Shown piece after piece: positions 33,385-45,416 of a DNA stretch of 64,000 nucleotides (its first letter is position 1; every line of letters begins with the position of its first letter). Origin of the DNA: Ramazzottius varieornatus (taxonomy: Eukaryota; Tardigrada; Eutardigrada; Parachela; Ramazzottiidae); NCBI GenBank assembly GCA_001949185.1, contig BDGG01000014.1:1076656-1140655 (forward strand). The letters are read 5' to 3'. The position numbers and the translations under genes were made by a program. The notes beneath the pieces were generated by a model that saw only the letters and a program-made list of their open reading frames with translations, searched no databases and was not told where the DNA came from.

Positions 33385-33493
33385 CAATACAGAACAGAGC
33401 ATTTGTATACTTATAATACTCTGTCTGTTTCTTCCAAACCAAAAATGTGGAATAATCTTTTCTATGGAATGAATGGTCTTTGTTTTACGCTCT

Positions 33494-36400
33494 TTATCTT
33501 TCCAGTTTTGATCTGTTTTCACACATCCCTTTTATTCCTGCAAGCAAAACCATTCCGACTTGCCAAAGAAACGACGGGAAGAAATAATATACATTTTCAT
33601 GCGAAACTTTCTCCCTTGGACTTACTCTTGGCAATTTCCATCAAAGCAAGTGTTGCTTTGCTATTCGGAGCTTCTTCCAGGAAGCTTTTGCCCTCATCGC
33701 AGCTCTTTCCTAAAACAATTACGATCAGATACCAGTAAGTGACAACTCGTTTCCGGCGCACTCGCTTGTTGTACTGTGGTACGTGATGTAGACTACAGCT
33801 ATCAAGCGGCTGCGACAGCGACCTGCATACCGCACTTACCGATCAGCGGATCGAGAGGAACTTTGCCCAGTAAAGTCAGGCCCAAATCTTGGCACATCTT
33901 CTCGGCTCCACCAGTCGACGGAGGAAATATCACTGACTGTGTCTGCAGAAAAATAAAAGTATGAAAATATAATCCGAAGTTATTCAGAGATGAACACAAA
34001 CTGAAAGCCGGGCAAACAAACTCGACCAAATCACTTTAGCAAGTGGCGCACGTTCCCGAACAGACTGGTTGATAAGGTGCGCCACTAGGAAAACCAATAT
34101 GGTTTGCTGTCCCACGTGGCGCAAGTCCTTGGTGTTATTCGCTAGACGCGTGCGCTACTTCGCCCACTTTGGAGAACAATCTGATCGAGTTTGTTCACCG
34201 AGCTCCCAATCTCGTAAAACTTTTCGGGTTTCACCAGAACCGAAATTCCTGAAGTTGAGTTTGAGTGAAAAGTTTTTAGCGTACCTTGCATCTGGGACAG
34301 ACGAAAGCGCTCATATTCTCCACGACGCCCAAGATGGGTACTTTGACTTTGTGGCAAAAGTCAATCTCCTTGCGGACATCTTGGAGGGAGATTTCTTGTG
34401 GGGTGGTGACGATGACAGCGCCGTCGATGCCGGCCTTGTTGAGGTATGTGACGACCGACAAGTGCTCGTCGGAAGTGCCGGGCGGAGTATCGACGACGAG
34501 GTAGTCGAGTTCGCCCCAGTCAACATCGCGGAGAAAGTTCTTGATCATGGTATTCTTCTTGGGTCCCCGCCAGATGACCGCGTCGTCGGCACTACCAAGG
34601 AGGAAGCCGATGGACATGACAGCCAAATTATCTTCCGCGTACTACGAAGAAATAGTTATGGAAGGCTAGTTAGAATACTTGGTTGCACCAGGCTTTTGAC
34701 CGGAAGCTGATGGACTCACCACTGGTGACCATCCCGATCCGCTTTGGTGGACCTGAAAGAGCATACCAGTAGTAATCGTTACACGTATCGGCAAATCAGG
34801 CATCACCATGACTGAAAAAGAGAGACTCGGACTGAAGAAAAGCATCACGCGCTTGAATGGTAAAAATAGAGACCTTCCCGGAAGTGCCGCATAAAGAACA
34901 GGAAAGATGGTCCCTACTTTCTGGATTACATGATTACATTGGTCCGTCGGGCTTTCTGACCTTGTAACTGGTATTTTACCAAAGTAAGGCTGCACGCTTG
35001 CATCGATTTCTTCTCGATGCACAAGGTGGCCAGTGTCAATCTGTTCTTTTCGCCCATGACCGAGGAACAGCAAGACATCTTGGAGACGACCATAACGAAA
35101 CTTCCTGGCATCATCACGTATGATAGTACGACAGGCCACAACTGCACCAAGAAGACCAAGGCCGCCGACATTCTGGAGCTTCTTGTGAAAGAATAGGGCT
35201 ACACGCTCGTCGGACAAGGCGGCAGCGCCCGCGCCCGCGCCATCCCAACTTCTATGGCCTGGCCTTTCCAATCCTGAACCCGCTGGAGAAACCCGCCATG
35301 GGCCAGTCAATCCGTTACATTCTTCGCTCACTCAATGGCTCCTTTTCTCGAAACGCCCCAGAAGGTTCCAACTTATCTGATCGTCTTCTGCTTTGTCTCT
35401 TTCTCCAGTCCAAACATCGCATGCGACAACCGTATCAAAGGTACTTCGTCAAGGAGAGGTCGGCAAACAGCTCAACCAGATCGCTCTCCCAAGTGACGCA
35501 CACGTGTGGTGTTACTGGCTGAGGACGTGCGCCACTTTTGAAGACAATCTTGGTCAAATCGCCTTACCGAAGTCGCACATATTTTCTGCGCAAATTTCTG
35601 CGACCCTCTGTGACTTTTCGGTACAGTTTTCTTAACTATCAAATCTATTAAGCCCAACATTTCACACAGTACCTGTTCGTTCTGAAGCCCCAGCATGGTC
35701 GGCACCGAAGGTCCACAGATGTCCACGTCCAGCAAGGCAACCTGTAAACGGAAACATGCTTAATTCCACAGAGTCTAGATTTGTACTTTCGAAAGCCCAG
35801 TAAAAAGCTAGCCAGTGGTCTGTTCTGGGCTTAGGTTGTTGCCATGTGAGGGAAGGTGTAAAGATGGGGTAGCTTTTGCGGGAGCTGGAGCTGGCGGCTG
35901 TGTGGTTCCCGCTTCTCTTCTCCCTCTTCTCTAGACCGAGCACTCATCTCATGTTTGCACTGCTGGCAGCCAGCTCGCTGGTCCAACCATGTTTTTCCCT
36001 ATATTTATACAACCTGGATTAACGTAGCCAACACTCGCACCGACCACACAGCAAGCACCTGGGGCCCAACCTCCCCAGGTTCACTGCAGTATTTTGGCAC
36101 TATGAATAGTCATTACACGCAACTGGTGGGTGATTCGACTCGTCTCAACGCTTTTAACCGTCAAGCTGTCCCCGAAGGAGCTATCACTACCAGTGCACGG
36201 TGAGTACATCCCTTATGCTCTCTGTTTGAAGAATAAAAGGCAGTAAAGCTTGTCCGGAAGAGTCCAGGTTGATCTCTTCCGGGTTAATCGAAAAAACACA
36301 GCGAAATGCTAGTTTCGATCAGTTGGCGCATGACGTCATACCCAATTTGATTGAGTGCTCGTATATCGTTTACCGCCACAAGCCTACCTGTTTTTGATTA

Positions 36401-36771
36401 AATTGATTGTCGCCATCTTCTCGTCCGAAGTTATCGCTGGCCAGAGCTCTCGCTAGACACGTAGAGAAGGTGCTCTTTCCAACGCCCCCTTTACCGGATA
36501 GTACGAGAATTTTGTGCTTGACGGGGAGCATCCTTATCCGAATTTGATCGACAGCTGGAAAACGGACGGATGAGTGTACGATCAAGATAAGAAGTCAGCT
36601 GAGTGGCGAATGGCGCAGCTTACCGGGATCAACTTCCTTGGCCTTTCCCGAAGAACATATCTGTTGGTTTGGGCATCCAGCACAACCGGACGTTTTACCC
36701 GCTTCTTCACTCTGTGTCCCGGGACAGTCTGTAAAGGACACGGTCCAGTTCTGGATCCGAATATCAGACAT
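33494..36771 (-). CDS. NUBP1: cytosolic Fe-S cluster assembly factor NUBP1
   Basis: Eight exons, 36771-36624, 36554-36388, 35741-35673, 34752-34720, 34641-34285, 33942-33840, 33709-33626 and 33537-33494, give 334 residues (human 320). NUBP1 with NUBP2 forms the scaffold of the cytosolic iron-sulfur assembly pathway. The N-terminus carries the four-cysteine motif C-x13-C-x2-C-x5-C ([20 protein letters not shown]). The Walker A variant is [25 protein letters not shown] (switch I), [15 protein letters not shown] (Walker B) and the C-x-x-C AFVCPRC that binds the bridging cluster follow. The 33-base exon 4 ([11 protein letters not shown]) fits the family exactly. Exons 1 and 2 lie inside intron 1 of the opposite-strand tektin gene. 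Its introns carry two GGCGCAC hairpin elements. Confidence 0.94.
34004..34206. repeat. GGCGCAC hairpin element, nested foldback
   Basis: In a NUBP1 intron. The outer arms GCCGGGCAAACAAACTCGA and TCGAGTTTGTTCACCGAGCT enclose hairpins AAGTGGCGCACG...GTGCGCCACTAG and CACGTGGCGCAAG...CGTGCGCTACTTCG. Confidence 0.85.
35459..35580. repeat. GGCGCAC hairpin element
   Basis: In a NUBP1 intron: GGTCGGCAAACAGCTCAACC outer arm, then CCAAGTGACGCACACG...CGTGCGCCACTTTTG. The right outer arm is not preserved. Confidence 0.7.
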
Positions 36772-39692
36772 TTTAAATATGCGGGAGATACATTCGTGAC
36801 AGACGTGACTTACGTTCTGGTGCGTCCGTTGGAACGTCCATCGTGGTGTCCTGGAGTCCTCTAGTCGGAATCCTTGTATTATTGTCTTCCTCCAGAACTT
36901 CTAGACTAAGATAAAGTCAAGTTACTGTCGAGAACGTTGAAGGGACGCCTACCGGAAATCGAAATTTTAAAATCGTTTATTTTTCTGAACAGCTGATCAC
37001 GTTGTGCGTATAGTGGGTCATATCACGTCGTATTACGTTATGTCAGTTCCGCTGTGACGTCATATATGTATGTTTTCTTGTCTACGACTCTACGTCACTG
37101 CGGCTGTTCTGACGGTCGGTAGTTTTCTTTTTCAGGGACACTTCGCTCCTGCAACATGGCAGCATCACCACTCCCAAATGGTCTGACCGTGTGGCATACG
37201 GCACATACGGGCCACTGACCCAGTCGGGGGTGTTTCCCCATACGACAGAGTACCAGTTAGCCTACAACCGCGGTCCGCTCTCGCCCCTGCAGACCGTCTA
37301 CCCGCGATCATGGACATACAAGCCGCACTGGTCCACGCCAGCCATGCTCAACACGGGCGTCCTCAAAGAGTTCCCCATGCCCGACAGGCTACGCTTCAAC
37401 CTGGAGTACGCCAATCCCGACCTACTTCCCCCTGTTGCACCCACCCTGCCTTCCACCATGAAGAACGTCGAGAACTTGGTCTCGGCTAAACGGGACTCTT
37501 CGGTACCTGAATGGACGCTGAGAGACCCATATAGGGTCAACCTAGTGGACGCGCTAAGGGACGACCCCACAAGGCTGAAAGTGGACGCCTTACGAAAATG
37601 CCAGGAAGAAAGTCAGTAAGCATCCTTTTGGGCTTTTCCAGCTTTTCAAATGGCAACTTTTCCAAACTCGACAAGATCGGTTTGGCAAAAGGCGCACGCT
37701 TCCAACCCAGTACATGCGAATGTGCGCCACTGGGGAACTAGGCCAGCTCGTTTTGTCAAGTGGCGCACGCGTCCAGCCGATATCACTGGAAGCGAGCGTC
37801 ACTTGGGCAGACCATCTGGTCGACTTTGCTGACTGTGAGCCTGTACTCGTGTTTACATCGGACGAAAGAAACACTGGAGGGTTTTATTGCAGATCAGGTG
37901 ACGGACAAGAGGTTAGCGGACACGAGGCGAAAGCTGAATGACCGGGTGAACGATGTAAACTACTGGAGGAAGGAGGTCGTGTCGGAGACGGAGAAGCTGG
38001 AGAAGGAAATTCGTGATGTGGATCTGATGAAGCAGAGAATAGACCGGGAAATTGCCGAGCTGGATGCACCGTTAAGAGTCTCTCTGGAGAATACCGGTAT
38101 CCGAAGGCTGAAAAAGAGCGACAATGCCGTACTCTACTTGGACGGTGTCGACTACGAGCTAACCAAGGTAACTTTTCCCTTGACTTTTACGACGTCGTCT
38201 TTTTATATCTTGCAGCAAGCGATTTTCCTGACAGAAGTTTTCATTAGGAGATCTCTGCTCTTTATAGGAACAAGATGCCATAAAGAATGCCCAAAAAGCT
38301 TACAGAATAATGGCCGCTAGCTTACAAGCACAAAATGGGTATTAAAGCAAACAATAATCTGTATTATTTGGAACACTGCCTGTTTCAAAAAATAAACTGA
38401 AAAATTCGGTTGTCTCCGGTCAGTGATGAACTGACATTTTTTTGACTTGCAGACGGAACAAAGTCCTTCTGGACGATTTGTATCGGGATAGTTCCGCAAA
38501 GCACACAGCGCTCAGCATCGACCACAAATGTTACGGAATGAGGTTCACCTCACCGGAAGTCCGCGCTTATCCCGGCATCGAAGTCTACGAGAACACGTAA
38601 GACCGTCAATTTCTGACGTTTGGCCTTTTCTAGCCTCCAGTGAGAAAATGACTTGCTTGACCTTGTGACTGTGTGCAGGATCTCGACACCGAACAGCTGG
38701 ACGCAGTGTTCCAACACGCTGGTTCTCCGTTCCCAACAGACACGGAAGGAGTCGACTATCCTCCGCCAGGAAGCCAAGAACCTCCTCACAAAGACGACCA
38801 ACGAACTATGGAGGATATGGTCGAGGGTTAACGAGGCCTTCCGGGTCAAGATCAACCAGCTGGAAGATCACTCTCGTCAGCTACATCATCGTTACACCAT
38901 AGTACGTATCTTCGTGCCGACTTCTTCAACTACGGTATGTTGAAAGGCTTATTCATATCCTCTTGTTTCCTGTCTTCAGCTCAACCAGGAAATCTGCGAT
39001 CTGATACGGGACGCCGATCTGTTGAAACGGAACATCGAAGAGAAAGCCAAGCCGCTCAAACTAACGCAGACACGGCTGCAATGGCGTTCCAACCGACCGG
39101 GCTACGAGAACTGCCACGATCCAGCTCATACAGCGTAAGGAAGTCTTTTGTACTGTTGCAGCGAACTGCAAAGCACATAAAAAACGACGTAGCAAAAAAC
39201 AATGTTTCTGATTTTCCAAAAAATCGTTTTTTTGTGGGAAATCTTTTCAATCGTAACGTTGATTCCGCCAATATGTACAAATTTGCTTGTCAAGGCGGAG
39301 CCGAGCACGGCCTTGATAGTCATCTCCATGCTGCCCTTTTTCTACGAGGATTTCTGTCACGTTGGTGCCGGGCACGACCTTGACTGGCGTTTCTGTAGAA
39401 AAGGGCAGTGGTAATCAAAAGTGCTGTAAAGCGCCACCATGGTACACGGATTAGTGATAATGGTCTGTGTTTTAGGATGCGGGATGGTCTGACGGAGATC
39501 CACCAGACGATCGCCACCCTCTCGAAGCAACTGAAGGACACGGAAGCCACCATCAACAACCTGAACTACGCCAAGGTTTCGCTGGAGCACGAGATCAAGA
39601 CAGTCAGCGACTCGCTTCACCGCGATCGCGATCGCTGTTTGGCCGTCCGCAATGCTTTCCCTGTTTGTTTCCGTCCTTGCATGTCGGTATAG
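36102..39692 (+). CDS. tektin (TEKT3/TEKT5-like) ciliary microtubule protein
   Basis: Eight exons, 36102-36199, 37136-37611, 37893-38167, 38268-38338, 38453-38596, 38679-38901, 38980-39134 and 39476-39692, give 552 residues. Tektins are coiled-coil filament proteins inside the doublet microtubules of cilia and sperm flagella. The family-wide nonapeptide RPNVELCRD appears here as RPGYENCHD, a divergent version keeping R-P, E, C and D. Other matches are [38 protein letters not shown] and [16 protein letters not shown] proline/tyrosine-rich N-terminal extension of about 170 residues resembles tektin-3 and -5. The C-terminus is degenerate after AVRNAFP. A tektin implies ciliated cells or flagellated sperm in this organism. 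Intron 1 (36200-37135) contains the first two exons of NUBP1 on the other strand. Confidence 0.92.
37660..37830. repeat. GGCGCAC hairpin element, two hairpins
   Basis: In tektin intron 2. AAACTCGACAAGATCGG outer arm, then AAAGGCGCACGC...GTGCGCCACTGG and CAAGTGGCGCACGC...GCGTCACTTGGG, then GGTCGACTTTGCTGAC. Confidence 0.75.
39285..39409. repeat. GGCACGGCCTTGA palindrome family, nested hairpins
   Basis: In the last tektin intron. TCAAGGCGGAGCCGAGCACGGCCTTGA is a compact palindrome (shown here only as arms TCAAGGC/GCCTTGA). It is followed by CTGCCCTTTTTCTAC...GTAGAAAAGGGCAG, which encloses GTGCCGGGCACGACCTTGA. Related copies are at 52245-52303 and 59607-59720. Confidence 0.65.
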
Positions 39693-40035
39693 TCCCTATA
39701 TACCCTTTTTACTCTTTTACCGACCTTCCTTCCCATTTTATCACTGTGTCCTTATACTGTGAACTGTCTGGAGTGCTGTCACAAGGTCGAACCATATCTT
39801 TGTCCTTTTGCTTTCGAAAACAAGGCCCATTACAAACTTAACATGATATTTTGGCGCCTTCTGTAAACGCCCGTTCGTTTAAAAACTGAAACGAAAAATC
39901 AAGATTGGAAAGCCCGACATTTTTAAATTACGATAAAATTAAAAAGAGATAAGAAATGGAAATCACCGAAAAAATCCGGAAACCTTTCAAAGACCTCAGA
40001 AACGGTGAATTTAGAAAGTTGGAAATGCGACTATA
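39693..40035. other. gap between convergent tektin and POLH
   Basis: 3' UTR sequence of both genes; nothing else recognised. Confidence 0.4.
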
Positions 40036-43000
40036 TTATTTAGGTTTCTTGACCAGGAAGCGATCTAGTGTTACAAAGCCTTTCTTCGGCCTTGCTGAGG
40101 GATCGTCGAGCCTTAACCTCTTCTTAGGTTTCTTTTCCTGTGAAGCGTTAATGGCCTTGCTGAGATCTTCGGCCACATGGAAGTCGCGATGATCCATCCA
40201 CATGGGGCGACACCAAATCAACTTCAGGCACCGCTCGCAGTGGAACAAGTCAAACTTGTCCTCTCCTGAAACACAAGACGTCAAAGGGAGTCAGCCATAC
40301 GCACTTGCGGCATCCGCATACAAGAAACCGTATACTTTACTGTGGTTCTACGTATGCAGGTACATGAGCCAACCCATTTCGAGTACCTGCATACATTTCC
40401 CCATTGTATCGAGTATGCAGGTACGGAACTCATTCCACGCACCTGCATACTAAGAAGCATAAATTGTGTCATGGTTTCGAGTATGGAGATGTACGTACCT
40501 GTTTGGCCGTCCAGTGGGTCCTTATTGGGATTTCCCACAGGAAATTTCAGCACCTTCCTTTGCGGACTTGGCGGTTCTTCCGAGCTTCTCGACGTCGACG
40601 GTTTGGCTTCTTCGGACTTGGGCATCTCTTTGTGCTCAGTCTCCTCCGTGAAGCTTCTTCTGCTTCTTTCTCTCTCGACAAGGACCAGTTGATTGCTGGG
40701 GAACTCTTCCTCACTGGGCACATCCATGCTGTTCTCGTCGTCATCTTTGGAGGTTATCGGCACGGGCTCGCTCTTCTTGGGCGACTCCAGCATGGCCGAC
40801 AAGCTTCTTCTGCTCTTCTCCCTTTCGACCAAGACCAACTGGTTACTGGGGAACTCTTCTTCGCTGTCTTCCTCCAAGTCTCGTTCCGCCTTCGTCGGTG
40901 AATCGAGCTGGAAAAAGTCTTCGTACTTTTCCCATACGCTGGCTTCGGGCTGGAAAAGAACAGACTCGTTAAACTCTTCCAACTTCTCCCACTGTTCGTG
41001 ACCGTCCTCCACTAAAAAAGAAGAAAACCAACTAAGTTATTTCTCACTGTCAGTAAAACGGGTTATTCTACATCGTTAGAAATGTCTTCCTCACTGGCTT
41101 GGAGGAGTTGACCCAACCGCGTTTCCGTGTCGCTTTTCGACTCCATGTGCTCCGTCCGTACTTTCTGCTGTTGGTGATGACTAGCCTGTCCACCTTGAGC
41201 ATCCTTTCGAGGTGAAGCCTGGTTGAGGTACTTGGTTATGGAGCCTTTCCGTTCTCGGACTTCCTTGGCCTTGCCTAGCTGTATCTTGCTCGCGTCCCTC
41301 CCTTTGACTTTCAGCTCCGAGTACTTGTTTCCCGGAAAGATTTGCGAGTCATCCACTTCCTTCTTCTTCTGACCGCGAAAGTACGAGTCGATGCGGCTGG
41401 CTGTGAAACCACCGTCGCGCATCTTCGATGCGGAAATGCCCAAGTTGATCACCGCGTAATGATAACGCCCACTACGAAAAGAAAACACTTTTCCTTATTT
41501 CGTGACCCCAAATTGAGAAAAACATTACTGCCAAGAACGTAATCATACGGAAGCTCGGCACGAGTCGCCAGTCAACTCGATCATATCGTCTTCCCAAGTG
41601 GCGCACCATCTCGGTGATATTGGCTGAAGGCGTGCGCCACTTGGAAAAACGATCTAGTAGAGTTTCCAAGTGGCGCCCAACGCCATTCCTTACTGGTTGA
41701 AAGCATGCGCCACTGGGGAATACGCTGTTTTCAAGTTTGTTTGCCGCGCTGTTAGCCACTAGGAATGAATCAAAATAACTTGTTGAAAACTGACAATTCA
41801 GACAAAGTATTACAAGTATTTTATAGAACTGGACCTACTTTCGGTATCCTAAGGATGTCAGCAGACGGTCGGCCACCATGAAAGCATCGTAGACCATAGC
41901 TTCGTTATCATACGAAGTCATCGGCGCACATCTCGAACAGGACTGCCCGCTCTTGATCTTGAACGGGTCTTTGACGTACGTTATGGACACCGTCAGCAAG
42001 GAAGCTGATCGGTTGTTCTCCGCTTGGTCCTTCTTCAGTCTCACCTACAACTCAAAACTGCCCATCAGTTCAGTTCCGTCAGAAGTAAAAAACAATGCCG
42101 CAAGACGCTTACCGAGAGTTCCGAGACGAAATGCTCCATCCACTTCTTGACTTGTTCTCTGGTACTTAAGGCCTCCTTGCCCAGGAAGTTCTTGCTACAG
42201 CCTATGGACTTGGGCAGGTCCCTTTCCTGCACGGGTTCGTTGTCAATGCCCACAGCCAGACTGGCCAGCCACCTGGCCGTCTCTTCGCTAAAGTACTGCC
42301 GCAGTTTCGGCACTTCGACTTTACACAGTTCTCCCATGGTGGAGATGCACAGGTTCTCGATGATAGACCGCCCCAGCTTGCCACCCAACATCCTGACGTC
42401 GATGATGTTGGTCTTGTTGAACAGCGGACCCACCGCGTTGCCCGGAAGTACCGTCTGCTTGCGAGGCTTGTTCAACCCACAAGCCAGCTTCGACAGCGTC
42501 TTGCTGTAGGAAATGCCGCCCGAACAGTGGAACTCTGTAACATTTATGATGTCCTGTCGTAAATCCTGAAACAGCAATTTCTAATCAGGTTTGACAGAAA
42601 AGATCCTCCGTCGCCTTCTTGCATACTAAACCAAACGCCAGGTAAGCGGTCTGTTGTATGCAGGTACGTGAAAACTAACGCAATGACTTTGCCCACATTC
42701 CAAATATTATCTTTACCTTCCAGATTTCAAAAAAGGATTTCTGGGACATTTGAAGACAGGTGTAGCCTATGTTGTGTTGAGACACGAAGTTGGAACTATT
42801 CTCATAGGAAACTATGAAGGAATTGTTCCGCGCACTTACGTTGACGAGAACGGCGCCGATGGCGAGCGCGAAGTTGTTTAGCTGGACCGAAGATGCGACG
42901 AAAGCTTCGGGATCTTCCTCGAGCTTGAGGTACAGCTGGTCCAGCCAGGCTTCGACGGAATGCGACTCTGCGATGCAGGTGGATCCAAGAGCTTCCGGCG

Positions 43001-43746
43001 TCAGCTTGAGCTCTTTGCTGAGGTACCGAGGCAAGAGCTGCTTGACTTCTTTGGTCAGATCGACGAAGGCTTCGTCCACGCTAGCTCGTTCCACACAGTG
43101 GAAGTGCTTCTTCATTACTCTGATCACTTCGGCACCCGCATCGCGATACCTGAATAAACAGATATAATACAAGCTGGGAAAACCTACATACACCTTCACG
43201 TAAAAAAAGACGATTCAGTGTATGCAGCTACTTGACGGTATTTCATGGCCCATCCTTCATATCCCTGCATGCCCACCATTCTACGTCTACACACAAATGG
43301 AAGTATGCAGCTACATGACGGTAAACCAACCTTGTTAAATCAGCCTTTCCGTGTAATTCTGGTACGACGAAGACTTTAACCTCGGGACAAACTTCCCGCG
43401 CGTCATCAGCGTGATGAAATCTCTTTACTCCCCTCTCTCGAGCTTCGTAACTCAGAGCGATAATCCTGCGCGAGAAAGGAAACATGGGCGGACTAGCTCA
43501 TGTACGCTGTTCAAGCACAGAGATTTCCCCTCCATCTTACCCGCCACCTTTGTGTCGTGTCTTGTACTGCACAACAATGGCTGGCTTTCCTCTCCATTCC
43601 GGTTCGAGTCGTAGTTCCACTTGGACGTAGAAGCAGTCCATGTCGATAAGAGCGATGAGAGGGTCGATCTTGTAAGGATCATCTTCGGTGGCCATTAGAG
43701 ATTTGGACGTCGACGGAGCCTGACAGCGTTTACGTGCGTTCTCCAT
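40036..43746 (-). CDS. POLH: DNA polymerase eta
   Basis: Eight exons, 43746-43541, 43465-43331, 43149-42840, 42565-42113, 42044-41839, 41471-41095, 41011-40499 and 40265-40036, give 809 residues (human 713). This Y-family polymerase copies past UV dimers. Catalytic motifs: LIALIDMDCFYVQVE (first Asp), RASVDEAFVDLT (Asp-Glu pair), GGISYSKTLSKLACGLNKP, and GCSKNFLG of the little finger. The start at MENARKRC adds about 20 residues; an internal ATG at 43695 (MATEDD) resembles the human start. The C-terminal tail has a PIP-like RIDSYF, a Rev1-type YEDFFQ, a twice-repeated 19-residue segment, a UBZ finger (FHCERC...DHRDFHVAEDL) and a terminal PIP-like TLDRFLVKKPK. Splicing exon 6 at A|GTGAGG rebuilds the exon 7 frame. 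Introns carry both palindrome families. Confidence 0.95.
40302..40470. repeat. TACCTGCATAC palindrome family, three hairpins
   Basis: In the last POLH intron. Alternating GTATGCAGGTAC and TACCTGCATAC words, each spaced 30-40 bases and joined by TTTCGAGT linkers, give three or more adjacent stem-loops. This is the clearest copy of the family. Confidence 0.8.
41549..41751. repeat. GGCGCAC hairpin element, complete nested foldback
   Basis: In a POLH intron. The left outer arm GGAAGCTCGGCACGAG...CTCGATCATATCG and right outer arm TTTGTTTGCCGCGCT enclose two hairpins: CCAAGTGGCGCACC...CGTGCGCCACTTGG and CCAAGTGGCGCCC...ATGCGCCACTGGGG. Confidence 0.85.
42620..42668. repeat. TGCATAC palindrome family, single hairpin
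   Basis: In a POLH intron: CTTGCATACTAAACC...TGTATGCAGGTACG. A further degenerate pair lies at about 43175-43325 in the next intron upstream (ACATACACC...TGTATGCAGCTAC and GTATGCAGCTACATGACGG). Confidence 0.65.
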
Positions 43747-44227
43747 AGCACCGAGCTGTTCTCCGCACACTTCCTCACCTTCCTCGGCGACCCTACAAAA
43801 TATGCCGCCAAACAGCAGAACCCGAGACCAAACGACAGCTTCTAGTCGAAGAATCCCCACCAAAAAAGTCAAATAAAGATCAGATCCAAATCATCCAAAA
43901 CATTCAGTGCGACTTCTTCAATCAAAAACCCTCCTCAATCAACGTAATAGGCCCCTCTGCACCGGCTAGCTTGCAAATCTAGATGGTATTTAGTGCAACA
44001 AGCACGCCATGGTGTACCTCGGTTTACCCAATTCAAGGATCAATTGATCAAATCATCAAAATTGAAAATCAAAATCCAAATTTCTTTTTTGCCAATTTTA
44101 GACCAAGTCTTCGCCGACTTGTGCAGAATTTTCTTCAGCGCCCCTCTGTCCTATCGTGGGTGCCTTACAGTGAACTGGAAAGCCGAAACGCGCTACTGGT
44201 TTGCGGAGAGAAGACGCGGTAGCCGCG
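43747..44227. promoter_or_regulatory. divergent promoter region of POLH and TMED10
   Basis: The two start codons are about 480 bases apart on opposite strands with nothing else between, so both promoters must lie here. No TATA box or other motif was identified; the sequence includes an AT-rich stretch at about 44040-44090. Confidence 0.5.
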
Positions 44228-45416
44228 ATGGCGCTGTCGTGGTCAGGGCTGCCCGGTTGGCGGTGGTGCTGGCTCGTTACCGTCTGCTGCTTGTTTACCT
44301 TACCTTCCTTGATCATTCCGGTGTCCGGTATTGCTTTTCATCTGCCTCCCAACATTAGGAAGTGTCTTCGAGAAGAAGTGCAAAAGGATGACGTGGTGAA
44401 GGGTGAATTCGAGCTGTCAGTCGCGCCACAGGAAATCAAAACCCATCTTCATGTGAGTTTGACTGGAAGATAATGCTTGCTTTGTTGATTCATCATTCAA
44501 CCACCGATGATTTGTTTTCATTTTTGTTCCTTTCCCGTGCAGATCCTGGACTCCAAGGGACACAAACTGTATGAGAAAGAAGACGCACAGAAGGGGAAAT
44601 TTGCTTTCAGTGTGGAAGAGTACGAAATGATCGAGATCTGTTTCGAAACAAAGTTTGACACCCGTGAGTAGAGCTTTCGTTTCCAGAAGGAATTCTGTGT
44701 TTCTGGTTTGTGTTGATGCGCAGTGCGCCACGTCACTGTGCGCGCTGGTGCACATTAGGCTTTACACTACGTGCGCAGGACGCCTTACGCGCACTGACAT
44801 CACTAACCTTACACTCCATGGCAGCAACGAGCTCACGAGCACGATCGGCGCAACCGAGCAGCTTATGACACCCGCAGAATGCGCAACCGGAATTTCGCAA
44901 GTTTACCACTCTGTTTCTTTTCCAGCCTACGGGCGACCTCCGCCTCCTCCCAGAGAGATTTCGTTCCTAATACGGCATGGAGTGGAAGCTAAGAATTACG
45001 AAGACGTAAGTGGCTCCTAATACTGCTGGTCCGAGAATTGCACGGTTGGGAAAATCGAAGAAGGATTTCCAACTGAACTGTTGTTTCATGTCATTCTGCA
45101 GATCGCTAAAGCTGAAAAACTGAAGCCGATGGAAGCTGAACTTCGTCGACTGGAAGACTTATCAGACGCCATTGTGGAAAGCTTTAACCACATGCGCAAG
45201 CGGGAAGACGAAATGCGAGGAACAAATGGTAATGCGGACGTGCTCCCACGCAAAATGTGCGAAATTCTTACGATAAATTTTTCCTGTTTTGCAGAACAAA
45301 CCAGCAGCCGAGTTTTATACTTCAGCGTCTTTTCCATGCTGTGTTTGCTGGCTCTAACCACATGGCAAGTTTTATATCTTCGTCGATTTTTCAAAGCCAA
45401 GAAGCTCATCGAATAA
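44228..45416 (+). CDS. TMED10: p24 family cargo receptor TMED10
   Basis: Five exons, 44228-44452, 44543-44663, 44926-45005, 45102-45228 and 45295-45416, give 224 residues (human 219). p24 proteins cycle between ER and Golgi in COPI and COPII vesicles. A signal peptide ([20 protein letters not shown]) is followed by the GOLD domain, whose paired cysteines lie in IRKCLREEV and EICFETKF. A short coiled coil ([20 protein letters not shown]) and a transmembrane helix ([20 protein letters not shown]) follow. The cytosolic tail [13 protein letters not shown] is identical to the vertebrate TMED10 tail, with the FF signal for COPII and KK for COPI. The ATG at 44228 is chosen because it directly precedes the signal peptide. 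Confidence 0.96.
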
